The position numbers and the translations under genes were made by a program. The notes beneath the pieces were generated by a model. That model did not search any database, was not told the origin of the DNA, and worked only from the letters and a program-made list of their open reading frames with translations. A stretch of 64,000 bases of DNA from Rhineura floridana. Its lineage: Eukaryota; Chordata; Lepidosauria; Squamata; Rhineuridae. Location: assembly GCF_030035675.1 (NCBI RefSeq), contig NC_084480.1, forward strand, positions 21,471,263 to 21,535,262. Direction: 5' to 3'. Positions 33,156-43,210 of the stretch are shown here, in pieces. Numbering within the stretch: position 1 is the first letter of the stretch; the number at the start of each line of letters is the position of its first letter.

Positions 33156-34129
33156 AGAGTAATATCCTACTGAACGCAGAGAGATCTGGTCCTGAGTAAA
33201 CTTGTATAGGATCCGATGATGGCCTTACTCGGGAAAAAGTCCCACTAAGCCCTAAGGGCTTACCTTTAACTAAATGCATGTACAAGGACTGTAGCTTTCC
33301 TTGCAGGCTAACTGATTTGACTTCAATGGTTTAAGCAAATTTCAATCCTCAACACACTTACTGCCCACTGTACGCAATGGAAGTAAATTCGGCAGAGTCG
33401 ATGAGGTTTACTTAAGCGCCTAGGATCAGGATGTTAAACCCCACCAGATGAATGCCATGAATTCCTTCCGCTGCGTGGTCCATTCTGGCTGAAACGGTTT
33501 GCGGACTGCATTAGGGCTACCTTCCGAAGGACACTGCCCTGTTGAGCTCGCTTAGTTTGAGTATGTTTTCTCAGAATTGTCTCGTTGTGTCCGGGGAGCC
33601 TCACTCTCAAGAGTGCCTCATTCGAATTGCAGCCCCGATCTTCTCCTTTATAAATCCTGAGCGTTTCTTAGTGCGACACGTCCTGAGTGCGACTCCCGCG
33701 TTTCAGTGGATGTAATTCTTTTCTGAACCCAGGCGCATGCATCCCAAGTCCTCCACTTTGACTCTCGACTGCGGACAATTAGGATTGTGCTCTCCGGAAA
33801 GACAAAATCGCGTCGAAAGGTTTTGTGCCCCATTCTCCTTTGTCACTATGTCGCCTTTACCGGCTCCGATCCCTCAACTAAGGCTCCATTTATGCCACGG
33901 GACTTAGCCCCCTAATCCTTTTCTTCCCTCCATGCGGAGGATTCGAATCTTCCATCCATTGCCACTATCCGCGTTTGCTTCGGGCTTCAATTCCTATCCG
34001 TAGGCTGTCCGAAATGGAGAGTTTCTCAAGGCATGCACAGAGCTCATTTCACTCAAAACTGCGTCACCATAAACTCCATTGGGGACGCCATGGCTTCCAG
34101 AGTGGAGTCTATTTGTACTTTAAACCCAT
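33156..34129. other. Unique intronic stretch with relatively many CpGs
   Basis: Apart from decayed palindromic repeats up to about 33460, I recognise no element. From about 33.45 to 34.03 kb CpG is more frequent than in neighbouring intron (for example CTCGACTGCGGACAATTAG). No gene seen. Confidence 0.4.
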
Positions 34130-34270
34130 GCCCCCCTTCCCCAAAAAATAAAAGCCTTGGGAACTGTAGGTTACTCACAGAACTACACTTCCCAGCACCC
34201 TTAGTAAACTACAGTTTCCAGGATTTTCCCAGGTAAAGCAACGTGCTTTAAATGGATGGCGTGTACAAAC
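34130..34270. repeat. MITE fragment (CCCAGGATTCTTTGGGG foldback family)
   Basis: TTGGGAACTGTAGGTTACTC and CACTTCCCAGCACCCTTAGT, then AAACTACAGTTTCCAGGATT and GTGCTTTAAATGGATGGCGT. Confidence 0.6.
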
Positions 34271-34439
34271 ATGGAAACCAGCCCGACCTTTCTACAACCA
34301 GAAATCTTTGTTTCTGAAATAAATACAAACCGGGGGGGCTGAATTAGGGGAGAAGATATTAGAGTAGCGAAACCCCACTGTACAAGATTTCCGCTCAAAA
34401 TATCTGCCTCAAAACATTCCGCCTCCTAAATTCAATCTC

Positions 34440-34960
34440 AAGTTCCTGTCGAGAATTTTGGTGCGCTGCTTTACGCAAGACGACGGTAGTAAGTCTTCCC
34501 ACTCCCCCCCACTCCCGCCCCGCAACTCTTTGGAAGGTCAAATAGGTGGAGAAAGAGGAGCAGAGCGAGCGAGCGCTTTTGTAAATTTCACCCTGCCCTT
34601 AGGAATTGATTTCTTGGCGTCACGTCACGTGACCCCGTCCAGTTAAGCATGCAGATCTAGCCTTTCTTTCCCTTTTCCAGCCCGACCCACAAGCGAGCTA
34701 GATCTGAAGGGCTTGGAGCTGGAAATCGGTCGTGGGCTAGTGAAGCGGAACCAGCTGCGAGGGAGGAAGTCCAGGCCCGCAGGCGAACATATTCATCAGC
34801 AAACGGGAGGGGGGAGGGGGGATGCCAAGGCTTTTAGCTGGAAGCGTCAGCTCCACATCTCTCCGTGGGATTTACCATTTTTTTCATGCAGAGATTTTTG
34901 CTCTGCCTTTCTGATGGTGACAACCACTGAGGGGGCAGCTTCCAACAAATAAAATCGAAA
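34440..34960. promoter_or_regulatory. Candidate intronic regulatory block with CACGTG E-box
   Basis: Repeat-free and GC-richer than its surroundings. GGCGTCACGTCACGTGACCC at 34616-34635 combines a CRE-like half site with a perfect CACGTG E-box (34626-34631). AGCGAGCGAGCGC repeats lie just upstream. Function is not shown by sequence. Confidence 0.3.
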
Positions 34961-35009
34961 TAACACACACTAATCACAATATTAGATACAATGCAATGCG
35001 GGGCAAACA

Positions 35010-35352
35010 GAAGGAGGTCATTCTTCACGCAGCACATAGCTAACCTGTGGCATTTACTCCCACCGCCAGTCATTCATTCATTGGCGATCAGCTTTAAAAG
35101 GGGATTAGCCAAATTCTCAGAGGCTAAGGCTATCAGTGGCTACTTAGCCGTGATGGCTGTGTTCTGCTGGCAATGTGGGAGGTAGTCTGCCTCTGAATCC
35201 CAGTTGCTGGAAACGACAGGAGGGGGAGAATGCTGTTGTGGTCAGGTTCTGCTTGTAGGCTACCCACAGGCATCTGTTTGGCCACTGTGAGAACAGGATG
35301 CTGGATGTAGATGGACCTTTCATCTGCTCCAGCAGGAATCTATGTTCACTAG
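35010..35352 (+). mobile_element. CR1-like LINE 3' UTR fragment
   Basis: GTCATTCTTCACGCAGCACA, AAAAGGGGATTAGCCAAATT, CCCAGTTGCTGGAAACGACA and CCACTGTGAGAACAGGATGC follow the standard order of the CR1 3' end seen more fully at 59815-60303. It ends AATCTATGTTCA. There is no coding part. Confidence 0.75.
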
Positions 35353-35445
35353 AAGCCGGCATGACAGATAAGGGGCACGTGCATCAAAAGTGGAAGTCCA
35401 GAATGAGGTGGTAGAGTGGACCATAGAGCTTCAGATTGTAGTGTG

Positions 35446-35692
35446 AGCCAGTGTGGTGTAATGGTTAGAGTATCGGACTGGGACCTTGAGAGACCAGTGT
35501 TCAAATCCCCACTCGGCCATGAAGCTCACTGGGTGACCTTGGGCCAGTTACTGTCTCTCAGCCTGACCTACCTCACGGGTTGTTGTGAGGATAAAACTGG
35601 GGAGAGGAGAACCATATGTGTATGCCACCTTGAGTTCCTTGGAGGAAAGGGAGGATATAAATGGAATAATAAATAATAATAAAATGGGGGTA
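35446..35692 (+). repeat. tRNA SINE with L2-like tail, full length
   Basis: Head GCCAGTGTGGTGTAATGGTT and box B GTTCAAATCCCC, then GCTCACTGGGTGACCTTGGG and CCTACCTCACGGGTTGTTGT, then GCCACCTTGAGTTCCTTGGA and AGGGAGGATATAAATGG, ending in an AATAAT tail. The tail resembles the L2 3' end, which suggests mobilisation by L2. Confidence 0.8.
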
Positions 35693-35837
35693 GGAGACAC
35701 CATGTTTGAATACTCCCCAGTGTAAAAACAAAAACCCATTGTAAGTAGAAAACTAGCATATCAAGGAAGCACGAATGCTGGGCTAATTTTCTACTTGAAG
35801 ACCAAGTACATGAGACCAATTTAAGGGTAGAACCCAC

Positions 35838-35905
35838 ACAGTTGGAAATAAGTCTCATTGAACTTGTATCTAGGTAGACATGTGCAGGATTGCACTATAA
35901 GTAAG
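35838..35905. repeat. Palindromic AGTAAGTCC-family repeat
   Basis: GGAAATAAGTCTCATTGAAC and TAGGTAGACATGTGCAGGAT, then TGCACTATAAG. Confidence 0.5.
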
Positions 35906-35919
35906 AGGGCATTCAGAAA

Positions 35920-36105
35920 TGTGATTCCCAATCAGGCATCCTATTCTGACAGTTGCTGGAAACAGCAGGAGGAGAGAGTGCTATTGTGCTTCGGTCTTGC
36001 TTGCACACTTCCTATAGGCATTTGGTTGCCCACTGTGAGAACAGGATGCTGCATTAGATGGGCCACTGGCCTGATCCAGCAGCCTCCTCTTAGGTTCATG
36101 TGTAG
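35920..36105 (+). mobile_element. CR1-like LINE 3' end fragment
   Basis: CAGTTGCTGGAAACAGCAGG, TTGCCCACTGTGAGAACAGG and GGGCCACTGGCCTGATCCAG. A terminal fragment like 35010-35352, about 570 bp away and in the same orientation. Confidence 0.72.
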
Positions 36106-36451
36106 CTGAATCAGATATCATCTTGGCTTCATCCAGGTTTACGCAACAGTCCTAAATGTGCCCACTGGAGAGGTAATTTTCCTTTTGAAAGCCAATAGGA
36201 TTTATTTCTCTAAATATACATGTTTAGGATTGAGGCAACAGTTTGGGACAAAGGGAGAGATATAACTCTAATAAATAAAGAAACAATAAACAGTAAATAA
36301 ACAAAGAAGGTGAAAGAGGGCAAAGTCAATAAGGGACAATTACGACTTAATAGGCTGTTCCCAAGGCATGTCACCTAGGATTTACTCAGTGTGACAGGCG
36401 GTCATGTTTAGACACATAGGTCTTCTACTCATATATGTCATGTTAGAACAG

Positions 36452-36792
36452 GATTGGGGGACCTTAGGCCTGGGAACCCAATGTGGCCCTCTAAGCCTCT
36501 CTATACGGCCCTAGGGACTCTCCTGAGACAATACCCCTTTCCAGACACACCCACTATGGGCCATTCTTTGCACCCTTCTTGAGCCTGGCTGGAATATGTC
36601 CTTCAACTCTAAGAGGATAGAAAGGGGTGTGTGAATGTGTGTAAAACTACCCTGCTGTACAAAGGTAAAATATATATTCACTGCTCTGTCCAGTTTTGTC
36701 CATGGCCCCACCCACCCCTGGCATATGGCCCCTGGAAGATTGTTCAAAAGGGAACGTGGCCCTCGAAGGAAAAGGGTTCCCCATCCCTGGGT
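36452..36792. mobile_element. Non-coding element with inverted GGGGAACC..GGCCCTC ends
   Basis: The left end GGGGGACCTTAGGCCTGGG..TGTGGCCCTC is complementary to the right end GTGGCCCTCGAAGG..GGGTTCCCCATCCCTGG. The interior is unique. This fits a DNA transposon of about 340 bp. A left-end piece recurs at 55252-55330. Confidence 0.5.
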
Positions 36793-36855
36793 TAGAAAGA
36801 AAAGCAGTTTTGTGTCTTACTGACTAATTACAAAATAAACTAACTGAAGAAAGAC

Positions 36856-36931
36856 AGCTGGGAACACAGTTTAAGAAAGATCAACAAACTGGAATTTGCA
36901 CAGAGGAGAGCAACAAAAATGGCGAGAGGTG
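36856..36931 (+). mobile_element. CR1-like LINE piece 1 of 3
   Basis: AAGAAAGATCAACAAACTGG, then GCACAGAGGAGAGCAACAAA, is the CR1 region just upstream of the 3' UTR. The copy is broken by the foldback MITE that follows and resumes at 37267. Confidence 0.6.
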
Positions 36932-37266
36932 AGCCACATTTGTACTATACATTTAAAGTGCTGTGATATCACTTTAAAAGTCATGGCTTCCCCAAAGAAT
37001 CCTGGGAACTGTAGTTTGTTAAGGGAACTGAGAGTTGTTAGGAAACTCCCTATTCCCCTCCCAGAGCTACAATTCCCACAGTTCTCCAGAAGAGGAATTT
37101 ATTATTAAACCACTCTGGGGAATTGTAGCACTGTGAGGGGAATAGGGGATTCTTTAACAACTCTCAGTTCCCTTAATAAATTACAGTTCCCAGGACTCTT
37201 TGGAAGATGCTGTGGCTGTTTAAAGTGGTATAACAATGCTTTAAATGTATGGTGAGGATGTGTCCT
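36932..37266. mobile_element. Foldback MITE, complete, inside CR1
   Basis: Both arms are present: CATTTAAAGTGCTGTGATAT..CCCAAAGAATCCTGGGAACT..GTTGTTAGGAAACTCCC on the left, and their near complement on the right, ending AATGTATGGTGAGGATGTGT. The RNA or single strand could fold into a hairpin of about 150 bp. Confidence 0.75.
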
Positions 37267-37338
37267 ATGGAAAGGCTGAAAGAGTATAGCCTGGAGGAGA
37301 GACTATTAAGATGTGATATGATAGTCATCTTCAAATTT
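37267..37338 (+). mobile_element. CR1-like LINE piece 2 of 3
   Basis: TATGGAAAGGCTGAAAGAGT, then GAGGAGAGACTATTAAGATG and TGATATGATAGTCATCTTCA, continues piece 1. It is interrupted again by an L2-like tail and a SINE before piece 3. Confidence 0.65.
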
Positions 37339-37575
37339 ATTGTTTATTTTATTAAAAACAAATTTACCACTATTCTAAGTAAAGTCCCAGGATGGGTTGC
37401 ACAGATATAATCATACCAGTAAAAACAAGTAAAACAGTTTATAAACCATTATAAACACAAGTCTCCTGGGACTTATGAAGGACTGGCACATAGATAACGA
37501 AGGGATTTTGTCTTCTGTTGCTCCAGTAGGGGAGCACCCAAACCAACAAGTTCAGATTTACAAGACAAGGAATTC
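37339..37575 (-). repeat. Probable L2-like 3' region in CR1
   Basis: AT-rich sequence with TTATTGTTTATTTTATTAAA at its left edge and GTCCCAGGATGGGTTGCACA. On the minus strand this resembles a LINE 3' end with a T/A-rich tail. Assignment is weak. Confidence 0.35.
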
Positions 37576-37584
37576 TGACAATAC

Positions 37585-37806
37585 ATTTGTGATGTAGTGG
37601 TTAGAGTGTTGGACTACTATATGGGTGACCAGAGTTCAGATCCTCACTCAGCCACGAACCTCACTGGGTGAGCTTGGGCCAGTCACTGCCTCTCCACTTA
37701 ACCTACCTCACAGGGTTGTTGTAAGGATAAAATGGAGAAAGGAAGAACCAAGTATGTCACCTTTAGGTCCTTGGAGAAGAGATGGGATATAAATGTAGTA
37801 GTAATA
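37585..37806 (+). repeat. tRNA SINE with L2-like tail, inside CR1
   Basis: TAGTGGTTAGAGTGTTGGAC and AGTTCAGATCC (box B), then CCTCACTGGGTGAGCTTGGG and CTCACAGGGTTGTTGTAAGG, ending ATGGGATATAAATGTAGTAG. Confidence 0.75.
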
Positions 37807-37988
37807 GAAATGAAGAACTTCCTGACAGTACAAGTTTGATAGTGGAACAGACTGCCCGAAAAGTGCTGAATTCTCCTTCATTGGTGGCCATCTCTCAGGG
37901 ACCTGTTGTAACAGAGGATTTCCTTCATCAGCAGAAGGTTGGGTTAGATGGCCTTTGAGGTCCGACTGTATGATGCCCTGTGATATTG
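37807..37988 (+). mobile_element. CR1-like LINE piece 3 of 3
   Basis: ATGAAGAACTTCCTGACAGT, GGAACAGACTGCCCGAAAAG and GGGTTAGATGGCCTTTGAGG, then CTGTATGATGCCCTGTGATA. This last word resembles the octamer-repeat end typical of CR1. Confidence 0.75.
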
Positions 37989-38984
37989 CAAAGGGGGTGC
38001 AACTGTTGCTGCCTACATACATATTATAATTAGAAACTACTTGGGGTTGCTTAAGACAATCTTTCAAAATTTCCAGCCTTAAGCACACTTACTAGAGAGA
38101 GCAAGTTCCACTGAACTCAGTAGGATTTATTTCAGAGTATACTTGCTTAGGACAAGTAAACTTGTACAACAATTTCTCTTTGAACCTGTGATTAAACACC
38201 ATCGTGAAAAGATGAAGATGAAGGGGGAAATGTCGTCAGCAGAGATATATTATCTCTTCTCAAATGTAGCAAAATCTATCTATTACTCGTATCTGGGGAG
38301 GGTTTTGTTTTTGGGGAAAAATTGCATGCAATATTTCTTACTGCTGATGGGCATATAAGAAGCTCCCACTACACAAAATAATTCAAAAAGAAGCTTGCCA
38401 CAATTACACTGATTTTAATAGCAGAATCCATTTAATGGATCCCCTCTTTCTACATTATCAGCTGTTATGGGGGTGGGAGGGGACATAGTGATGTTAGACA
38501 TGTCTCTCCATAACTACATGTTAAGGGTAGAGGAGGCAAACTCAAGGAGGGCCTGCCATTTTTAGCAATGTACGTGTGATCTTCCTTATGTCTAGCTCTG
38601 CCCTAAGGCAAATGCCTTAAGAATTAACTAAATAATGTGCAAAAACCAGACTGTTGGCTGCACTTAGTTTCCACTAAGTTGACTGCACATTAGTTTCAAT
38701 GCAATGGGTGATTAATGGCTTAACAAAAGGAACGTAATGTCCTTAATGGTCTGGAATCTCTCTCTAGCCTTTGGGATGCCACAATTGCCAGAGTTCCTGA
38801 GAGGGACAGAGAGAAAGTAAGAGGCAGTTTGGAGACAGAGAACTGGGAATTTTAAGCTAGAGTTGGCTAAAAGTGACACATCTTTGAGGTATCCAGTTGG
38901 TCTTTTGAACACAGATGAAGAGTTAGCACCTGTGCTGCCTACTGCAGAAGTATGTTCGCTTCCACTATGTTCTGCCTGTAATAA

Positions 38985-39265
38985 ACAGATATTACAAAGC
39001 CCCCATAAGTCTCCAATCCTCTGTTATGCAAACTGCATTATACTGGGGGAAATACACTGGTTTGCAAAAATGCATACATTAGGCAAAATTGCATACCGAA
39101 ATCTGTATATTAAGAGAAATCTGCATTAAAATGCTGAGGAATTTTCATGAGGGCTTTTTAAAAAAAACAAAACTGTAAACTGCTGTGGAAATGTAGAGAA
39201 CGGAATTTAAGACTGGAAAAATGAGAAACAGTGAGAAACTGAAGTTGAAGCATTCGCCCATGTCT
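38985..39265 (-). repeat. AT-rich DNA-transposon-like repeat (TAGGGATGGGC-ended family)
   Basis: On the minus strand: TTAGTAGACATGGGCGAATG, TCCAGTCTTAAATTCCG, CATTTTAATGCAGATTTCTC and CCCCCAGTATAATGC. It matches 53268 and 60785 in order. Confidence 0.6.
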
Positions 39266-39554
39266 ACTAAGGAATGAGACGCAATGAGATGGGCTGTTTC
39301 CATGGGGATGTGGATAAACCCTAGGAAAATATGCCATGGAATATTAAGTAAATTCCCATCCCCACTCTGGCATTGGCTGTTCTAACGAGTCTCTAGGGAA
39401 GCAAGGGTTAATGGGAGCACATTTCCTCTCCCCCCTTAATTCTGTAGCACATTGCCGGCTGCCTTATGGAGGTCAGATGGTTTGTCCATGTCAGCCAATA
39501 TTGTGTACTCTGGATGGCAGAGATTATTTTCCCCATCACCTGCTACCCGAGATA

Positions 39555-39645
39555 CTGTTTAACTGGAGATATTGAGGATCAAATCTGGGACCTTCTACAT
39601 TCAGAGCAGGTGCTCTACCACCAAGCTATTATTTCTTTCCCTAAG
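39555..39645 (-). repeat. tRNA SINE head fragment (GGCTCAGTGGTAGAGCA type)
   Basis: On the minus strand: AGCTTGGTGGTAGAGCACC, then CTGAATGTAGAAGGTCCCAG and ATTTGATCCTC. Confidence 0.6.
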
Positions 39646-40246
39646 ACTGCCATCCCTTCCTTACAATCCCCAAAGTATACCATGTGGCTTTAGTATACTA
39701 GAGCCACATTGCAATGTCCTATATTACTCCATCCCTCTACTTGTAGCAAACTGGGGCATGGGTATTATCATTACAGTAATACCTCAGTTAACAAAGTAGA
39801 TGTGTTCCTGGACATCATTTCTTTAACAGAAACCTTGGTACCAGATGTAGGAACAACATGGAAAGAATAGGAATAGGTTCCTACACCAGCTCATAGATGG
39901 TGGGGGCAGCTTCAGCTGGGGCTTTAAAGGGTGCCTACCCAACACCCACCCACTCCCCTGCTTCTCCTCCTCTGAATGGTCTTGGATCCTTCTCTCCCCA
40001 GCCCTGGGATAAAGCAAGAGATCTTTTTAAAGAAAAGCAAACACATAGGCTTGTCAGTTTCATTCTAGCAAAGCAAAGGCACAAGCTTGAAAGTTTATCC
40101 ATAGCAAAGCAAAGGCACAAGCCGGTCAGTTTCACCTTAAAGTAAGGGACAGGCATGAAAGTTTATCCATGGCAAAGCAAAGCTAGTCAATTTCACCGTT
40201 AAAAAAGCCTACCTTAAAAGGAGCTTCATTCCTGGAGGATTCCTTA

Positions 40247-40325
40247 ACTTAGGTATCATCATCATCATCATCATCACCATCACCCTTCCTCCTGAAGGAA
40301 CCCAGGGCATCAAATATAACAAAAC
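40247..40325 (-). repeat. L2-like 3' tail with (GAT)n end
   Basis: On the minus strand GTTATATTTGATGCCCTGGG, then TTCCTTCAGGAGGAAGGGTG, then GAT repeats. It lies tail-first against the 5' break of the following L2. Confidence 0.6.
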
Positions 40326-40364
40326 AATTGAACAGCAACATGTCCTCTCAATCCTTGCCTTTCT

Positions 40365-42110
40365 TGGCTTATTAAAGCTTGCCAAGGGGGTTTGACTGAG
40401 TGGATCCACGGTATAGCGAATGCATTGTTGCGGGAGGGAGTGATTCCAGACTCCCTGAAAGGTGGTGATCTGACCAATCCTGAAAAAGCCCACCCTGGAC
40501 CCACTGGTTTGAGATAACTACCGCCCTGTCGCAAATACCCCCTTTTCAGGGTAAGGCAATGGAGAGGGTTGTGGTGTAGCAATTGCAAGTACTCTTGGAT
40601 GAAACAGATTATCCTGACCCATTCCAGTCGGGGTTCGGGCCTGATTATGGGACTGAATCAGCCTTGGTCACTCTGTTGGATGACCTTTATTGGGTGAAAG
40701 ATGGGGGTGCGACCCTGTTACTGTTACTTGATCTCTCGTTGGCTTTTGATACCATTGACCATGGTATCCTTCTGGGCCAATTTGGTGAGATGGTTATTGG
40801 AGGCACTGTTTTACAGTGGTTCCGATCCTATCTCCAGGGTCTTTTTCAGAGAATAGCATTGGGTGATTATCTTTCTGCAATCTGGCAGTTGTGCTGTGGG
40901 GTGCCGCAGGGTGCCATCTTGTCCCCCATGCTGTTGAACACCTATATGAAGCCCTTGGGAGCAGTCATCAGGAGCTTTGGGGTGAGATGTCAGCAGTATG
41001 CTGATGATACCCAGCTCTGTTTCTCTGTAACATCTGAATCAGGAGAGGCCGTGCAAGCCCTGGACTGCTGCCTGGACTCGTGGTAGGCTGGATGAGGGCC
41101 AATAAACTGAGTCTGAATCCTAGCAAGATGGAGGCACTGTGGGTTGGTGGTTCCCGAGTTCGGATAATAGGTCCGTTGCCAGCTTTGGATGGGGTCATAT
41201 GCCCACTGAAAGAGCAGGTCTTCAGTCTGGGGTGCTCCTGGATCCATCTTTGTCACTAGAGGCCCAAGTGACCTCAGTGACTAGGAGTACCTTTTACCAG
41301 CTTTGGCTGGTAAAACAGCTGCAGCCATTTCTGGACTGGGATAGCTTGACCACTGTTGTCCATGCACTGGTAACCTCCAGGCTGGATTTCTGTAATGCAA
41401 TCTATGTGGAGCTGCCCTTGAGGTTGGTCCGGAAGCTGCAGCTGGTGCAAAATGCGGCAGTGAGACTGCTGACTGGGGCAGGGTATCACCAACATGAGAC
41501 CCCACTGCTGAAAGAATTGCACTGGCTACCTATTAGCTACCAGGCTAAATTCAAGGTTCTAGTTTTGGTGTACAAAGCCCTATATAGCTTGGGACCAGGA
41601 TACCTGAAAGACCATCTTATCCCTTATATACCCAGTTGATCACTGTGCTCTGCAGGTGAGAGCCTCCTGCAGATACCATCTTATCAGGAGGTCCATTCTG
41701 CACAACATAGGGAACGGACCTTTAGTGTAGTGGCACCTATTCTTTGGAATTCCCTCCCCTTAAATATTAGACAGGTGCCATCTCTGTTTTCTTTTTGGCA
41801 CCTATTGAAGACCTTCCTCTTTCAACAAGCCTTTTAAGTAGAGACATTATCCCAGTCCATGTCTGTGTTGGAATTGCTTTTTAAGATGTTCTTAAACCAT
41901 TTTTTTAAAAAAACTAGATGTTTTTAAAGCTTTTTAAACATGTTTTAAAATATATTTTGTTCTAATATGTTTTTAATGGTTGTTTTGTTTTAATATATTT
42001 TAAAGTCTGTTTTTATGAAGTGTTATGGTGTTTTTGGAACTTTTGTTTTGCCTACTGGGAGAAAGGGCAGGATATAAATCTAATAAATAATAATAATAAA
42101 TAATTATAAG
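40365..42110 (+). mobile_element. L2-clade LINE, 5'-truncated, with reverse-transcriptase region
   Basis: Encodes the later part of an L2 reverse transcriptase. At 40583-41086 are LLLLDLSLAFDTIDHGIL (RT block with the first catalytic Asp), GVPQGAILSPMLLNTYMKPL and the catalytic QYADDTQLCFS. After a frame change, 41139-41639 gives VTSRLDFCNAIYV, KLQLVQNAAVRLLTGA and ELHWLPISYQAKFKVLVLVYKAL. YADDTQL distinguishes it from CR1, which has FADDTKL. The 5' half (endonuclease) is absent, and stops and frameshifts make it dead. The 3' end is GGGCAGGATATAAATCTAAT plus AATAAT repeats. Confidence 0.88.
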
Positions 42111-42111
42111 A

Positions 42112-42545
42112 AAGATAAAAGCATTCTAAAATACAGTTACATTTTTAAAACATTCTAAAACAGAGTGGCAGGTTAAAAACATTATTCCATCCAGGGATCT
42201 CCAGGTTGCCAAGGACAATCCCCTTCAGCCATCAAATGCTTGGGTAAACAGGGATGTTCTCACCTTCCTCCTGAAAGTCAGTAGTGATGGAGACAGACAC
42301 ACTTCATTTGGGGGGGATGGGGAGCCACCATTGAAAAGGCCCTGTCATTTATCAGTACCAACCGGGCAGCCCCTGATAGTGGCACTGTCAACGAGGCCTT
42401 GCTTGCCAATCATAGGGTCTAAGATGGTTGATACTGGGGAAGATGCTCTTTCAGATACTTGGGGCCCAAGCCATTTAGGGCTTTATATGCTAGTACTAAC
42501 ACACTGAATTTATGGGACAGTCATATGTGAATGGTGGAGAATCCG
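42112..42545 (-). mobile_element. L2-clade LINE 3' fragment, opposite orientation
   Basis: On the minus strand: TATAAAGCCCTAAATGGCTT, GGGCCCCAAGTATCTGAAAG (the LGPKYLKE-type C-terminus), then CAGGAGGAAGGTGAGAACAT and a T-rich 3' UTR. It meets the plus-strand L2 tail to tail around the AATAAT run. Confidence 0.72.
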
Positions 42546-42994
42546 TATCAGTCCTTTGATACAATACACCGGGAGTACTTTGATGATGCCCAGAGGGTGC
42601 AACAGCATTCTTGAGGTCTTCTCCTGGCATGCATGAAGCTTCTGAACACCCCCAATGCCCCTTGGTCATGAGGTGGGAAGAATGTTCCCTTTTTCTCCCT
42701 TGAAAAGTTCATAGAGTTAACGGAGGAAGTTGGAAAAATGGAGCTCTTTCTCATTTCCTCTTTCAGCTCTATGTGCTTTTCAAGGCTCTCTTTAATTATA
42801 CTTGATCTGATTGTTTTTGCCTTTATTATTTTATTATTATCATAAGAACATACATAATTCTATCACAAAAAATAAAAGCATTAATAATAACTAAATATAC
42901 AACAAAACTGTAATCACACAATCCAGAAACAATAATGTTGCAAGCCATATACTTAACAGAAAGATAACTTAATCTTCCTATCCACTGTAGATCC

Positions 42995-43000
42995 AGATTA

Positions 43001-43032
<32 letters not shown>

Positions 43033-43210
43033 ATTTATTTTTGTTGTCCACCTTTCACCTGGAATGTGGGTCCAAAGGTGGATTACAGAGATTTAAAAAT
43101 ATAAAGCACACATAAATCCGTACAGAAATTTAAAACTACAAAAGCATTCAAAGAACCATACATAAAACAAATCTGTAAAATCCTTAAAATCTTTAAGCAC
43201 TGGCTCCTAA
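42995..43210 (-). repeat. (AAT)n plus LINE 3' end
   Basis: Eleven or so AAT units (42999-43031), then on the minus strand CTTTGGACCCACATTCCAGG, then GTGAAAGGTGGACAAC next to the tail. A LINE terminal fragment whose tail forms the microsatellite. Confidence 0.5.

Noticed and set aside
40583-41639. Reverse-transcriptase frames as a host gene
   Set aside because: YADDTQL, the L2 C-terminus and the AATAAT tail identify a dead L2 LINE.
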